A DNA stretch of 30,147 nt. It comes from Rhizobium sp. (GTDB lineage: Bacteria; Pseudomonadota; Alphaproteobacteria; Rhizobiales; Rhizobiaceae). Under the pieces are notes generated by a model. That model was given only the letters and a program-made list of their open reading frames with translations. It did no database searches and was not told where the DNA came from. The DNA lies in contig DNPN01000096.1 in assembly GCA_003501385.1 (NCBI GenBank), positions 1 to 30,147 of the forward strand, written 5' to 3'. Position 1 is the stretch's first letter. The number at the start of each line of letters is the position of its first letter. Below, piece by piece: positions 7,588-15,517 of this stretch. The translations under genes and the position numbers were made by a program.

Positions 7588-9114
7588 TCAGTTCTCACTT
7601 GTTTTATGAAGGCTCGCGACGCGCGCCCAGACGGGTTGCATGGCTGCGGCCAGATCTTTGAAAATCTCAAAGCGTTTTTGATAAACATCGACACGTGCGG
7701 GGCTGGGGGACAGTGTTATTTCGTGAGCTGCCAAATTGCGTGGATCATGCCTTGGCGTTTCAAAGACGCCTACACCTGCGCCGGCGCACAATGCAGCACC
7801 CCAGGCTGCGGCTTCTTCGGTGGTGGTCACTGTCAGGGGCAAATTCAGAATATCGCAAAACAACTGAGCGACGGCGCAATTGCGGGAGATGCCGCCGGTC
7901 AACCTTATTTGATCAACACAAAAGCCTTGCGCCAGATCATCAACATGAATGCGGTGGTTAAAGGCAATGCCTTCCAACACAGCTCGTACCATGTCACCTC
8001 GGTCATGCCATCCGTTGAGACCAAAAAATCCGGCACTTGCGGAAGGTCCAAAGGGAGAGCCGAACAGGTAGGGATGGAAAAACACCGTAGAGTCGCGCTG
8101 CAAAGCAAGGTCGACGTCGCCCCCAAGAACATCGTGAATGGATTGCCCCGCTTCTTTTGCGGTGCGGGCGTCGGCTGTGCAGAGTTGATCAACAAACCAG
8201 TCGTAATTGGTGGTGGAGGCCGGAGAGATGGCCATGTTGTTCCATTCTCCCTCAGTGATACCATTTCGGCAAAACCACTTGCGGCTCACGTGGGGATGGG
8301 ACGATATGGTCTCATTGATGGAGTAGGTTCCGGCAATCACCGCCACAATATTCTTTCCGTAGCCACCCATACCAAGAGCTGATGCGGTGACATCATGCAG
8401 GCCTGCCACAACAGGGGTTCCCGCAGTAAGGCCAGTGCGATTAGCGGTATCTCGACTGACACCGGCGACAACGGCATCGGATCTGCTGATGGGTGGAAGG
8501 CGCGGCCACAGGGCGGTGAGATTGAACAGCTCCAAGGCATCGCGGCTGTAGATTTGGGTGCGGACATCACAAAAGGAAGCGCTGGCCTCGGTGCAATCTG
8601 TGCCAATCTCGCCGGTGAGGCAAAACCGCATCCAGTCCTTGCAGCTGAGAACATGGCCAATCTGCGCAAACCGTTCTGGCTGGTACTGCTTTATCCATGC
8701 GAGCAAGGCGGAAGGAGCGGAAGCGTGCGGAAGTTGACCGGTCAAATTCAGAATGGTGTCTGCCAAGGGGCCGTTGCTCCAGGCTTCAGCCAACGCCCCT
8801 GCCCGGCTATCCAGAGATAGAATTCCGGCACCAAGCGTTTTTTGGTTGTGGTCGAGAAGATAAACACCATCGCCATGAGCCGTTGTACCGACGGCTTGAA
8901 TATCTGAGGCGGGACGCCCGGACAGGGCAATGGCTTCGCGGATGGCATCAGCCGTTGCGACCCAAAACAAATCCATTTCACGCTCGACATGATGCGGCTG
9001 CGGTATGGATTGCGGAACGCGCCGACGCGAGACGGCAAGTTGGCGACCGTCGACATCAAACAGCACGGCTTTGGTGACGGTAAGGCCACTATCAATTCCA
9101 AGCAGGCTTGGCAT
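7588..9114 (-). CDS. FGGY-family carbohydrate kinase (second copy)
   Basis: A 508-aa ATP-dependent sugar/polyol kinase. The N-terminal ribonuclease H-like fold begins LLGIDSGLTVTKAVLFD. TAHGDGVYLL (about 80-90) and LSLDSRAG follow, then a C-terminal ATPase half with VIAGTYSINE and the family motif LTGGISRNCAVAQLFCD near 420, and finally EEAAAWGAALCAG. I chose the ATG at 9114 because GGAGGAGGGG sits just upstream; a TTG six codons earlier overlaps that Shine-Dalgarno. It lies between a DeoR regulator and a GlpD-like oxidase, which suggests phosphorylation of a polyol before oxidation. It belongs to the same broad family as EryA (15518) and differs clearly from it in sequence. Substrate not determinable from sequence. 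Confidence 0.87.
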   Translation of the reverse strand: MPSLLGIDSGLTVTKAVLFDVDGRQLAVSRRRVPQSIPQPHHVEREMDLFWVATADAIREAIALSGRPASDIQAVGTTAHGDGVYLLDHNQKTLGAGILSLDSRAGALAEAWSNGPLADTILNLTGQLPHASAPSALLAWIKQYQPERFAQIGHVLSCKDWMRFCLTGEIGTDCTEASASFCDVRTQIYSRDALELFNLTALWPRLPPISRSDAVVAGVSRDTANRTGLTAGTPVVAGLHDVTASALGMGGYGKNIVAVIAGTYSINETISSHPHVSRKWFCRNGITEGEWNNMAISPASTTNYDWFVDQLCTADARTAKEAGQSIHDVLGGDVDLALQRDSTVFFHPYLFGSPFGPSASAGFFGLNGWHDRGDMVRAVLEGIAFNHRIHVDDLAQGFCVDQIRLTGGISRNCAVAQLFCDILNLPLTVTTTEEAAAWGAALCAGAGVGVFETPRHDPRNLAAHEITLSPSPARVDVYQKRFEIFKDLAAAMQPVWARVASLHKTSEN

Positions 9115-9161
9115 GCAGTCCCCTCCTCCCAAAGGTTACTCAGTCACGCGATATCAGGCTT

Positions 9162-10004
9162 TTAGCTGCGATGTTTCAAAGCTGCGGCCACAAGAACATT
9201 CACGCCCTTGTCGCGCATTCGGTCTATGTCGATATTGGACATGCCGTCATCGACAATCACCACATCGAATTCTTTCAAGGCTGCAAAACTGTGTAGAGCC
9301 CGACGTTGAAACTTGGTGTGGTCCGCCAGCAAAATCCGCTTGGCTGCACATTCAAACATGGCGCGTTTGGTTTCCACCATTTCCGGAGATTGATGAAAAG
9401 CGATGTCATCGAGAATGGCCGACATGGACATGAAAGCGATATCAGCCCGAAGCTGGCGGATTTCGTGGGTGGTGACACGGCCCATGAAGGCATTGCACCA
9501 ATTGTAATAATGGCCGCCGAGACTGAGCAATGTCAGATCGCGGATGTCTTTGAGCGTGTTGATCAGGGTCAGCGAATTGGTGATGGCGGTGAGTGGCACT
9601 TTGCCGGGCAATTGCTGCACCATATGCTGCACCGTGGTGGAATCATCCAGAAAGATCGCCTGCCCCGGCTCTACAAAACTCATCGCCAGATCAGCAATCT
9701 GCTGTTTTTCACTGGCTTGTCGTGTGGCGCGGTAGACATCGCTGGCTTCGATCAAACTGGTCGGAGATGCGGAGACAATACCCCGCGTTTTTCGAAACAG
9801 GCCCCGGCTGACCAGCTCATCCACATCCCGATGCGCTGTCATCAGGCTGATGCCAAACCGTTCCGTCAAATCTTCGATACGCAAAGAGCCTTCACTCATG
9901 ACCGCCTCCGCAATCAACTGACGACGAACCAGTTGGCGCGCATGCCTGCTATCGCTGGGCATTTCCTCCGTCAAAAGCGTATCTATCTGTGTTTTTTTGC
10001 TCAT
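9162..10004 (-). CDS. DeoR/GlpR-family transcriptional regulator
   Basis: About 280 aa. The N-terminal DeoR helix-turn-helix is visible (RQLIAEAVMSEGSLRIEDLTERFG, then MTAHRDVDELVSRG), and the C-terminal phosphosugar-sensing domain has the usual features (FLDDSTTVQHM, TNSLTLINTL, LSLGGHYYN, KRILLADHTKF, VIVDDGM). Members repress sugar operons and are released by a phosphorylated intermediate. The start is uncertain: the frame extends upstream to 10091, but the ATG at 10004 gives a standard N-terminus, so I prefer it. It precedes the kinase/oxidase pair on the same strand (47-base gap) and is the likely controller of that pair, perhaps of the transporter too. A tandem 10-base repeat directly upstream is a candidate operator. 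Confidence 0.88.
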   Translation of the reverse strand: MSKKTQIDTLLTEEMPSDSRHARQLVRRQLIAEAVMSEGSLRIEDLTERFGISLMTAHRDVDELVSRGLFRKTRGIVSASPTSLIEASDVYRATRQASEKQQIADLAMSFVEPGQAIFLDDSTTVQHMVQQLPGKVPLTAITNSLTLINTLKDIRDLTLLSLGGHYYNWCNAFMGRVTTHEIRQLRADIAFMSMSAILDDIAFHQSPEMVETKRAMFECAAKRILLADHTKFQRRALHSFAALKEFDVVIVDDGMSNIDIDRMRDKGVNVLVAAALKHRS

Positions 10005-10031
10005 GATCGCATCCGATTTTCGAGTGTGCCA

Positions 10032-10054
10032 GAGAAAGGTGCCTGAGAAAGGTG
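10032..10054. promoter_or_regulatory. Tandem direct repeat upstream of the deoR-type gene
   Basis: GAGAAAGGTG occurs at 10032-10041 and 10045-10054, a 13-base period (minus strand CACCTTTCTC twice). It lies 28 bases before the preferred start of the DeoR-type regulator, where an autoregulatory operator is expected. Binding is inference. Confidence 0.35.
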
Positions 10055-10154
10055 ATGCCTGACTGCTGCCATAGTCCATCTTCGGTATCATCCATTGCGA
10101 CCGTCAGATCAACCTTGGATCTGAGAGCACGCGAGATTGCCGATCAGAAACGGT

Positions 10155-10180
10155 GAGGGCGCGCTGTTGAACGCGCCCTC
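10155..10180 (-). terminator. Strong hairpin after eryG
   Basis: Minus-strand GAGGGCGCG and CGCGCCCTC form a perfect 9-bp GC-rich stem with an 8-base loop, starting 13 bases after the eryG stop. There is no good U-tract after it on the minus strand, so it may stabilise the upstream mRNA or attenuate read-through into the regulator gene rather than terminate fully. Confidence 0.5.
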
Positions 10181-10192
10181 TTGGTTGCTTTG

Positions 10193-11140
10193 TTATTGCG
10201 ACAGTACAAATGGTGCAGTGTATTTGGCGATATTATCCTTGGTGATCAGCAGGCAATCAAACAGCTGCTTTTCGGATTTCGCCCCTGTTTTGCCGGTTTT
10301 GATAAAGCTGTCAGCCTGTTTCACCGCTTCCGCAGAGAAAATTGCCACAGGCTGCAACACGGTATACTGCAATTCACCGGCCTTGATCGCGGCCACAGCA
10401 TCGGGCGATCCGTCAAAGCCGCCGACTTTGACCTTGCCGAGTTTGCCCGCTTCTTTCAACGCGGCAATAGCACCAAGCGCCATTTCATCGTTGCCGCTGA
10501 TGACACCGCTAATATCGGGATGCGCTTGCAGCATGGATTGCATTTTATCATGGCCTTGGGTGCGGTCCCAATTGGCCACTTCCTTGGCCACTTTGACCAG
10601 GTTTGGATATTGGGTCAGGACGGTTTCATACCCATTCGAGCGTGTTGCGGCGTTGTTATCAGAGGGCGCACCGAACAATTCGGCGTAATTGCCCTTGTCA
10701 CCCACATCTGCAACCCATTGCGTCGCGCCAATTGCGGCACCTTGCGCATTGTTGGAGACCAATTGCGCTTTGGCCAGACCTTCCTGATTGATCTCGGCAT
10801 TGACCAAAAAGACCGGAATGCCTGCGGCCACTGCCTTTTTCACCGCGCCAACCGAGCCATCGGCATTGGCGGGATCAAGAATGATGGCTTTGGATTTGTT
10901 GGTGATGGCTGTGTCTACCAGACGGCTTTCAGTGTTGGTATCACCCTTATGCGCACTGACCGATGCGGTGTAACCCATTTTTTCGGCTGTGGCTTTTGCC
11001 ACCTGGCCCTCGGTGTACCAATAGGGGTTGGAAGGATCGTTGACGATAATTGTCACCAATCCATCCGCCCATGCCACGCTTGCCAAAAGCGGTGCAGCGG
11101 CAACAGCTGCGAGCAAAACTTTCATGCCTTGTTTGAACAT
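10193..11140 (-). CDS. eryG: Periplasmic polyol-binding protein of ABC transporter (erythritol uptake)
   Basis: A 315-aa ribose-type (Peripla_BP_4) solute-binding protein. It has a clear Sec signal peptide (Lys-containing start, Ala/Leu core, cleavage expected after SVAWA at about residue 25). The mature protein starts with a binding fold (VTIIVNDPSNPYWY), has the hinge motif AIILDPANADGSVGAVKKA and ends with GVISGNDEMALGAIAALKEAG and VGGFDGSPDAVAAIKAGELQYTVLQP, as in family members. I chose the ATG at 11140, behind AGGGAGAG; an upstream TTG is not needed. It is the third transporter gene of the eryE-F-G operon, after a 108-base gap with a small hairpin. Such hairpins often allow higher expression of the binding protein. 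Substrate assigned by context. Confidence 0.88.
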   Translation of the reverse strand: MFKQGMKVLLAAVAAAPLLASVAWADGLVTIIVNDPSNPYWYTEGQVAKATAEKMGYTASVSAHKGDTNTESRLVDTAITNKSKAIILDPANADGSVGAVKKAVAAGIPVFLVNAEINQEGLAKAQLVSNNAQGAAIGATQWVADVGDKGNYAELFGAPSDNNAATRSNGYETVLTQYPNLVKVAKEVANWDRTQGHDKMQSMLQAHPDISGVISGNDEMALGAIAALKEAGKLGKVKVGGFDGSPDAVAAIKAGELQYTVLQPVAIFSAEAVKQADSFIKTGKTGAKSEKQLFDCLLITKDNIAKYTAPFVLSQ

Positions 11141-11170
11141 TGTCTCTCTCCCTTTGAACACGTTCAATCC

Positions 11171-11184
11171 GCCGGATAACCGGC
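11171..11184 (-). other. Small hairpin between eryF and eryG
   Basis: A perfect stem GCCGG/CCGGC with a 4-base loop lies in the 108-base gap before eryG. It is likely an RNA-processing or stability element and has no U-tract. Confidence 0.35.
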
Positions 11185-11248
11185 ACTCCTCCCGTAGCGG
11201 TGTGCGAGCAAGCCCCCTGCCGATGCGGAAAATTCTATTTTTCAGATG

Positions 11249-12289
11249 TTAGCGGCGCCCGTAACGGATGCTGTTGAGCAGCACAGCCATGACGATCACA
11301 GCCCCGGTGAACACGGTCTGCCAATAGGACGACACACCGATGATCACCAACCCATCCGATAAAAACCCGATGACGAATGCCCCAAGCATGGTGCCAAGCA
11401 CGGTTCCCCGTCCACCCGTCAGAGCGGCTCCGCCAATCACCACTGCGGCAATGGCTGTCAACTCATAGGATGTCCCGGCCGTTGGCCCGGCTGATGTCAG
11501 TTGCGATGACAGCACCAATCCAGCGATGGCGGCGCAGATTCCGGAGAGCACATAGGCAATGATTTTGACGCGCTTGACCGGCACGCCTGAGAGTTCTGCG
11601 GCATTTTCGTTGCCGCCTGAAGCATAGAGCCAGCGGCCAAAGGCGGTACGCATCAACAGAATTGCGCAAAGCACCGCGACGATGGCCAATACCACCACGC
11701 CAATTGGGACGCCGAATAAACGATTGAAGCCCAGCCAATCGAAGCCCATATTGCCGTGCTCTTGTGTGCCGCCAAGATTGTTAAACGTCAGACCATTGGT
11801 CATGAGCAAGGCTGCACCGCGCGCCACATAAAGGACGCCGAGAGTGGCGACGAAGGCTGGAACTCGCAAGAAGGCGATCAATACGCCATTAATGGCGCCC
11901 ACAAATGCGCCAAGGGCGCAGGTTATGACAACAACGGCCCAAACCGGCGGATACAGAATAATGCTATAGTGATTGAGCACGACCCCTTGCATGAGATAGC
12001 CCGCCACCACCCCAGAGAGGCCCAGCGTTGAGCCGACCGATAGATCAATGCCGCCATTGAGAATCACCAGCAACATGCCCAGTGCCAACAGACCAAAAAT
12101 GGCAACATGCGAGGCCATGATCAGAAAATTGTTGAGGGTGAAATAGTAGGGCGAAAGCGATGAAAACACCGCAACAATAGCAATCAAGGCAAAGAAGGCC
12201 CTGCCCTCAAACAACATCTGGACGACGTTAATCTTGCGCTTTGGTGTATTGGATACGGTTTTATTGTGTGTCATGGTCGTGACCGACAT
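11249..12289 (-). CDS. eryF: ABC transporter permease (ribose/RbsC type), erythritol uptake
   Basis: A 346-aa inner-membrane permease of the BPD_transp_2 family with about eight to ten hydrophobic segments. Family signatures are GMLLVILNGGIDLSVG, the loop VPAFVATLGVLYVARG and the coupling region GTSYELTAIAAVVIGGAALTGGRGT near 275-300. The frame extends upstream into the ATPase gene, but that extension is polar and non-family. The ATG at 12289 lies two bases after the eryE stop (TGAGAATG), which marks coupled translation, and gives a normal length. A second ATG five codons on is also possible. It forms the membrane channel with EryE and EryG. Confidence 0.9.
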   Translation of the reverse strand: MSVTTMTHNKTVSNTPKRKINVVQMLFEGRAFFALIAIVAVFSSLSPYYFTLNNFLIMASHVAIFGLLALGMLLVILNGGIDLSVGSTLGLSGVVAGYLMQGVVLNHYSIILYPPVWAVVVITCALGAFVGAINGVLIAFLRVPAFVATLGVLYVARGAALLMTNGLTFNNLGGTQEHGNMGFDWLGFNRLFGVPIGVVVLAIVAVLCAILLMRTAFGRWLYASGGNENAAELSGVPVKRVKIIAYVLSGICAAIAGLVLSSQLTSAGPTAGTSYELTAIAAVVIGGAALTGGRGTVLGTMLGAFVIGFLSDGLVIIGVSSYWQTVFTGAVIVMAVLLNSIRYGRR

Positions 12290-12291
12290 TC

Positions 12292-13851
12292 TCAATGCTC
12301 CATAAGTTCTGGCGTGTGCGCCACAACAGCCTGACCGGAGGCGGTCATAATCTGCTCTTTGGTGGCGTCTGGGCCAAATTCGGCTGAAATCCGTCCGCGA
12401 CGCATGACAATGATGCGATGGGCAATGCTCAAACATTCTCCCACTTCTGAGGTGGAATAGATCACCGCCAATCCGCGCGATGCACCTTCAGCCAACAGCT
12501 TGAACACTTCGGCTTTTGCGCCAATATCAATGCCACGGCTTGGCTCATCCAAAAGAATGACCTTCGGGTTGGTCGCCAGCATCTTGCCAATCACCACTTT
12601 TTGTTGATTGCCGCCGGATAGTGAGCCAATCGCTGCCGATCCACCGCTGGTTTTGATATGCACTTGCGAAATGGACTGCTTCACAATGGCCTGTTCTTTT
12701 TGGTGGGAGGTGAAAAAGCGGCGCGCAAAGCTGCCGATGCTGGCCAAAGACAGATTGCTGCCAACGGTCATTGTCTGCACCAAGCCATCACGCTGGCGAT
12801 CTTCCGGCACCAGAACAAGACCAGATTGAATGCAGTCGGCAATATTGAAGCAGGAAACATCTACACTATGCAGCAAGATGCGGCCACTGTCTGCTTTGGT
12901 GCGGCCGGCAACGCACTCCAAAAGTTCTGTGCGGCCTGCGCCCATCAACCCGTAAATGCAGACAATTTCGCCAGAGCGAACGCTGAGCGAAAGATCATCG
13001 ACGACGCAATATCCCGTGCCTGAGGCATCACGCACCGTGACGTTCTCAATGGAAAGAGCCACATCTCCTATGACATGGCCTGTGGGTGGGGAGCCAAGAT
13101 CGAAATTTTCCCCCACCATGTTGCGCACGATCCATTCAAGATCAATATCCTTGCGCATCCCGTAGGCGGTCATCGTTCCATCGCGCAGCACCACGGCATG
13201 ATCGGTAATCTGCAAGGCTTCTTCGAGATGGTGAGAGATGTAAACAATTGAAACACCGCGACTTTTGAGATCGCCAATCAGTTTGAACAGCACCTCGACT
13301 TCGGATGCGCTCAAGGCAGATGTCGGCTCGTCCATGATAAGGATGCGGGAATTGACAGACAGCGCTCTTGCGATTTCAACAATTTGTTGTTGCCCCAGCC
13401 GCAATTGTTCCACAGTTGTCAGCGGGTCAATGTCTTCCTCCAGCTCCTGCATCAAGGCGCGGGTCTGACGTTCTTCCTCTGCATAGTTGACGCCTGTGGC
13501 AGAAAGAATTTCGCGTCCCATAAAAATATTGTCCCGCACATTCATATTGGGGGCGAGGCTCAATTCCTGATGAATGATTGAGATGCCAAGATCGCGGGCA
13601 TGGGATGACGACGATAAGCTGACGGACTGGCCATCCAGAACAATCTCGCCCGAGGTTGGACGCACCACACCAGAGAGGATTTTCATCAAGGTGGATTTGC
13701 CCGCGCCATTTTCGCCAAACAAGGTAGTGACTTCGCCGCGATAGACGTTGAAATTCACGCCTTTGAGGGCATGGATATAGCCGTAGGACTTTGCAACATT
13801 GTGCGCGGCTAAAACAACCTGGCCAAATGCATCGGTGTCGCGTGGGTTCAT
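12292..13851 (-). CDS. eryE: Sugar-type ABC transporter ATPase with two nucleotide-binding domains
   Basis: A 519-aa RbsA/MglA-type double ATPase. The first domain has Walker A GENGAGKST (46-54), a degenerate signature RLGQQQ (151-156) and Walker B LIMDEP (171-176). The second has a degenerate Walker A GLMGAGRTE (301-309), a full signature LSGGNQQK (411-418) and LLDEPSRG (433-440). The asymmetry is normal in this family, where one site has reduced hydrolysis. It is cytoplasmic and powers uptake through EryF. It starts 2 bases after the upstream DUF2291 stop. Assignment to erythritol rests on the divergent ery operon next door and known rhizobial gene order. Confidence 0.92.
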   Translation of the reverse strand: MNPRDTDAFGQVVLAAHNVAKSYGYIHALKGVNFNVYRGEVTTLFGENGAGKSTLMKILSGVVRPTSGEIVLDGQSVSLSSSSHARDLGISIIHQELSLAPNMNVRDNIFMGREILSATGVNYAEEERQTRALMQELEEDIDPLTTVEQLRLGQQQIVEIARALSVNSRILIMDEPTSALSASEVEVLFKLIGDLKSRGVSIVYISHHLEEALQITDHAVVLRDGTMTAYGMRKDIDLEWIVRNMVGENFDLGSPPTGHVIGDVALSIENVTVRDASGTGYCVVDDLSLSVRSGEIVCIYGLMGAGRTELLECVAGRTKADSGRILLHSVDVSCFNIADCIQSGLVLVPEDRQRDGLVQTMTVGSNLSLASIGSFARRFFTSHQKEQAIVKQSISQVHIKTSGGSAAIGSLSGGNQQKVVIGKMLATNPKVILLDEPSRGIDIGAKAEVFKLLAEGASRGLAVIYSTSEVGECLSIAHRIIVMRRGRISAEFGPDATKEQIMTASGQAVVAHTPELMEH

Positions 13852-13853
13852 AG

Positions 13854-14510
13854 CTATTTCACCTCGAATTGCACGGGAGTCACCAGCCAGTTTTTCGGAT
13901 TGATCAGCTGAAACACCCCGATGACGGAGACGTGCTTGCCCGCCAACGTGTCGGGATCAACGCGCGATAGGACGTTTTTCTTGACTTCATTGTTGATGGC
14001 TGAGCCTGCATTCTGGTACTCAATCTGATTGGTAAACTGGCCAAATGTAATGGTGCCCGTGGCGTCGCGCAGTTCGGTGCCATTCAAAGCGGGTCCGGTT
14101 TGAACGCGCACGGTAACATCTGCGGGCAGTCCCTCGGTCTGTACGGTGTTATAATTCGCCTTGCGATCCGTGATCGTGCCTGTAAATTTAACCGGTATGA
14201 TCGCACCAACACTGCCAGCCACACCATATTTTTCGCTTGCCGCTTTTTTGTCATTCGCAATGGCATTTGAAAGGGTGACTGCATCCACCGCGCGCTGCAC
14301 GATATTTTCGCGGACCTTTGGAAACTGTTCCGCACCATAGGCTTCTGCGGAAAACGTCTTCTGCCGCACATCCTGCTGGGAGCCGATGTGAACGACCGTT
14401 GTGTCGAGAGCCATGGCCAGAACAAGCGCCACGCCAGCCAATGCATAAATCGCACGAGGGGGCAGCGACTTCGTCGTTTTCAACTTGATGCCCGGGTTTA
14501 CTGTGCTCAT
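13854..14510 (-). CDS. DUF2291 membrane-anchored periplasmic protein, first gene of the transporter operon
   Basis: A 218-aa protein whose C-terminal part (VGAIIPVKFTGTITDRK ... PADVTVRVQTGPALNGTELRDATG ... FTNQIEYQNAGSAINNEVKK) I recognise as the DUF2291 family, often encoded with rhizobial sugar ABC transporters, including erythritol ones. One hydrophobic segment at about 20-37 follows basic residues. Family members are often called lipoproteins, but no lipobox Cys is present here, so it is probably an inner-membrane anchored periplasmic domain. The ATG at 14510 follows AAAGG at 8 bases. The molecular role is unknown; coupling to eryE (2-base gap) suggests a role in uptake. Confidence 0.8.
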   Translation of the reverse strand: MSTVNPGIKLKTTKSLPPRAIYALAGVALVLAMALDTTVVHIGSQQDVRQKTFSAEAYGAEQFPKVRENIVQRAVDAVTLSNAIANDKKAASEKYGVAGSVGAIIPVKFTGTITDRKANYNTVQTEGLPADVTVRVQTGPALNGTELRDATGTITFGQFTNQIEYQNAGSAINNEVKKNVLSRVDPDTLAGKHVSVIGVFQLINPKNWLVTPVQFEVK

Positions 14511-14585
14511 GGTCGATGACCTTTAGTGGTTTGTGCGTTGGAAAACGGGTTCAGCCCTCTCGGGGCTAGCCTCTGTGCTGCAATT

Positions 14586-14670
14586 CACATGCATTTCGAC
14601 ATGATGAAACATGTCACGTGACCGCGACTTGAAGCGTCATGTCGTTCTCTCGCATGTGCCACATGCGAGA
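14586..14670. promoter_or_regulatory. CATG-rich inverted-repeat cluster upstream of the transporter operon
   Basis: Six CATG words occur in 85 bases. They form GACATG-N6-CATGTC (14598-14615), which abuts a perfect GTCACGTGAC (14613-14622), and a 10-base-arm inverted repeat TCTCGCATGT-gcc-ACATGCGAGA (14648-14670). The word CACATGC or its complement appears three times (14586, 14652, 14660). It lies 75-160 bases before the DUF2291 start and is a good operator candidate or structured leader. Confidence 0.5.
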
Positions 14671-14882
14671 CGTCTTGGTTTTGTTCGTTGGGAATGCCGC
14701 TGTCGCAGTTAGTGGATTACATCTGGTTTCTGAATCACGCGGGCGTCAAGGATGTGCCCGTTAAACAAACTGCCCTATAGGGTCAGACTGGCTTGAGTGT
14801 GTCAGTTCCAATGTGATGTAATCAACGCATTCTCCTCCCATTCAAGCTCACCAACCAGTCTCCCTCCGGTGGTGGGCCGAGA

Positions 14883-14935
14883 CATAGCGCTTCTTTGCGG
14901 TAGTGCTATGTTATATTCACCTAGAAAATGTTATA
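14883..14935. promoter_or_regulatory. Inverted and direct repeats in the ery control region
   Basis: CATAGC (14883-14888) and GCTATG (14905-14910) are inverted arms. ATGTTATA occurs at 14908-14915 and 14928-14935, exactly 20 bases (about two helical turns) apart in an AT-rich stretch. The spacing suits cooperative protein binding on one DNA face; function is inferred. Confidence 0.35.
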
Positions 14936-15316
14936 AATAACGGAATCTGTCAATTGGCTGATTTAACATTTCTCGATTTTTTCGAAGATGTGACCGAGTG
15001 AGATGACGTGCTCGCACAGATGGAATATGAATGCATGCTTGACGGGAAACGACGATGAAAATCTCAAAAGAGTCGAATTTCAGGGCTGTCAAAATCTCCG
15101 AATAAAATTAATAAGCATCTGAAAATAAAAGATTTAAAAGCTATTTTTCCGGCCGTCAACCGTATGGTTATGATCTATGCAGCAACCTGATCTTTTACGT
15201 GCAAAGCAGCATCAACCCTACAGGGTGAAAAGTCAGGTCTTATTGTTAAGAGACAGATAAAGCGCTATCGCGCGTTGTAGTTTTTTTCGACCTGTGCAAA
15301 AATTTACGAGACATAT

Positions 15317-15340
15317 GTGATTTCTATGGTATTAAATCAC
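15317..15340. promoter_or_regulatory. Inverted repeat GTGATTT-N10-AAATCAC upstream of eryA
   Basis: Perfect 7-base arms with a 10-base spacer containing TATGGT, a possible -10 element (TTTACG lies 16 bases before it at about 15303-15308). An operator overlapping a promoter would suit repression of eryABCD. It lies about 180 bases before the eryA start. Confidence 0.4.
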
Positions 15341-15517
15341 CAGCATGCGATATCGCTCTCATGACGATTTGAGGCTGGACTGTCGTCGGACAGGATAAGG
15401 TGCAGGGCGTGCGGGTCTGTTCACAGCGTTACGGGAGATAGCGTTTGCGAAACGGGGAGGAAAATATGGTTGTCAGATGTGACCTGTTGCTGATCCCCTC
15501 CTGTGGGAGGTGCTGAT

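Larger units (their letters stand above)
14511..15517. other. Divergent control region between the transporter operon and eryA
   Basis: About 1 kb without a convincing gene, separating leftward DUF2291-eryEFG from rightward eryA. It is rich in inverted repeats. These include a leader hairpin AGCCC-tctcg-GGGCT (14553-14567), the CATG-rich cluster (14586-14670), CCCTATAGGG (14773-14782), the CATAGC/GCTATG repeat with ATGTTATA copies (14883-14935), CCCTACAGGG (15216-15225), GTGATTT/AAATCAC (15317-15340) and GCGATATCGC (15347-15356). An AT-rich stretch lies at about 15050-15150. EryD and the DeoR-type regulator are the likely binders; no operator is proven. Confidence 0.6.

Noticed and set aside
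10193..11179. Long forward open frame opposite eryG
   Set aside because: Shadow of the eryG coding strand; the reverse frame has a signal peptide and full family motifs.
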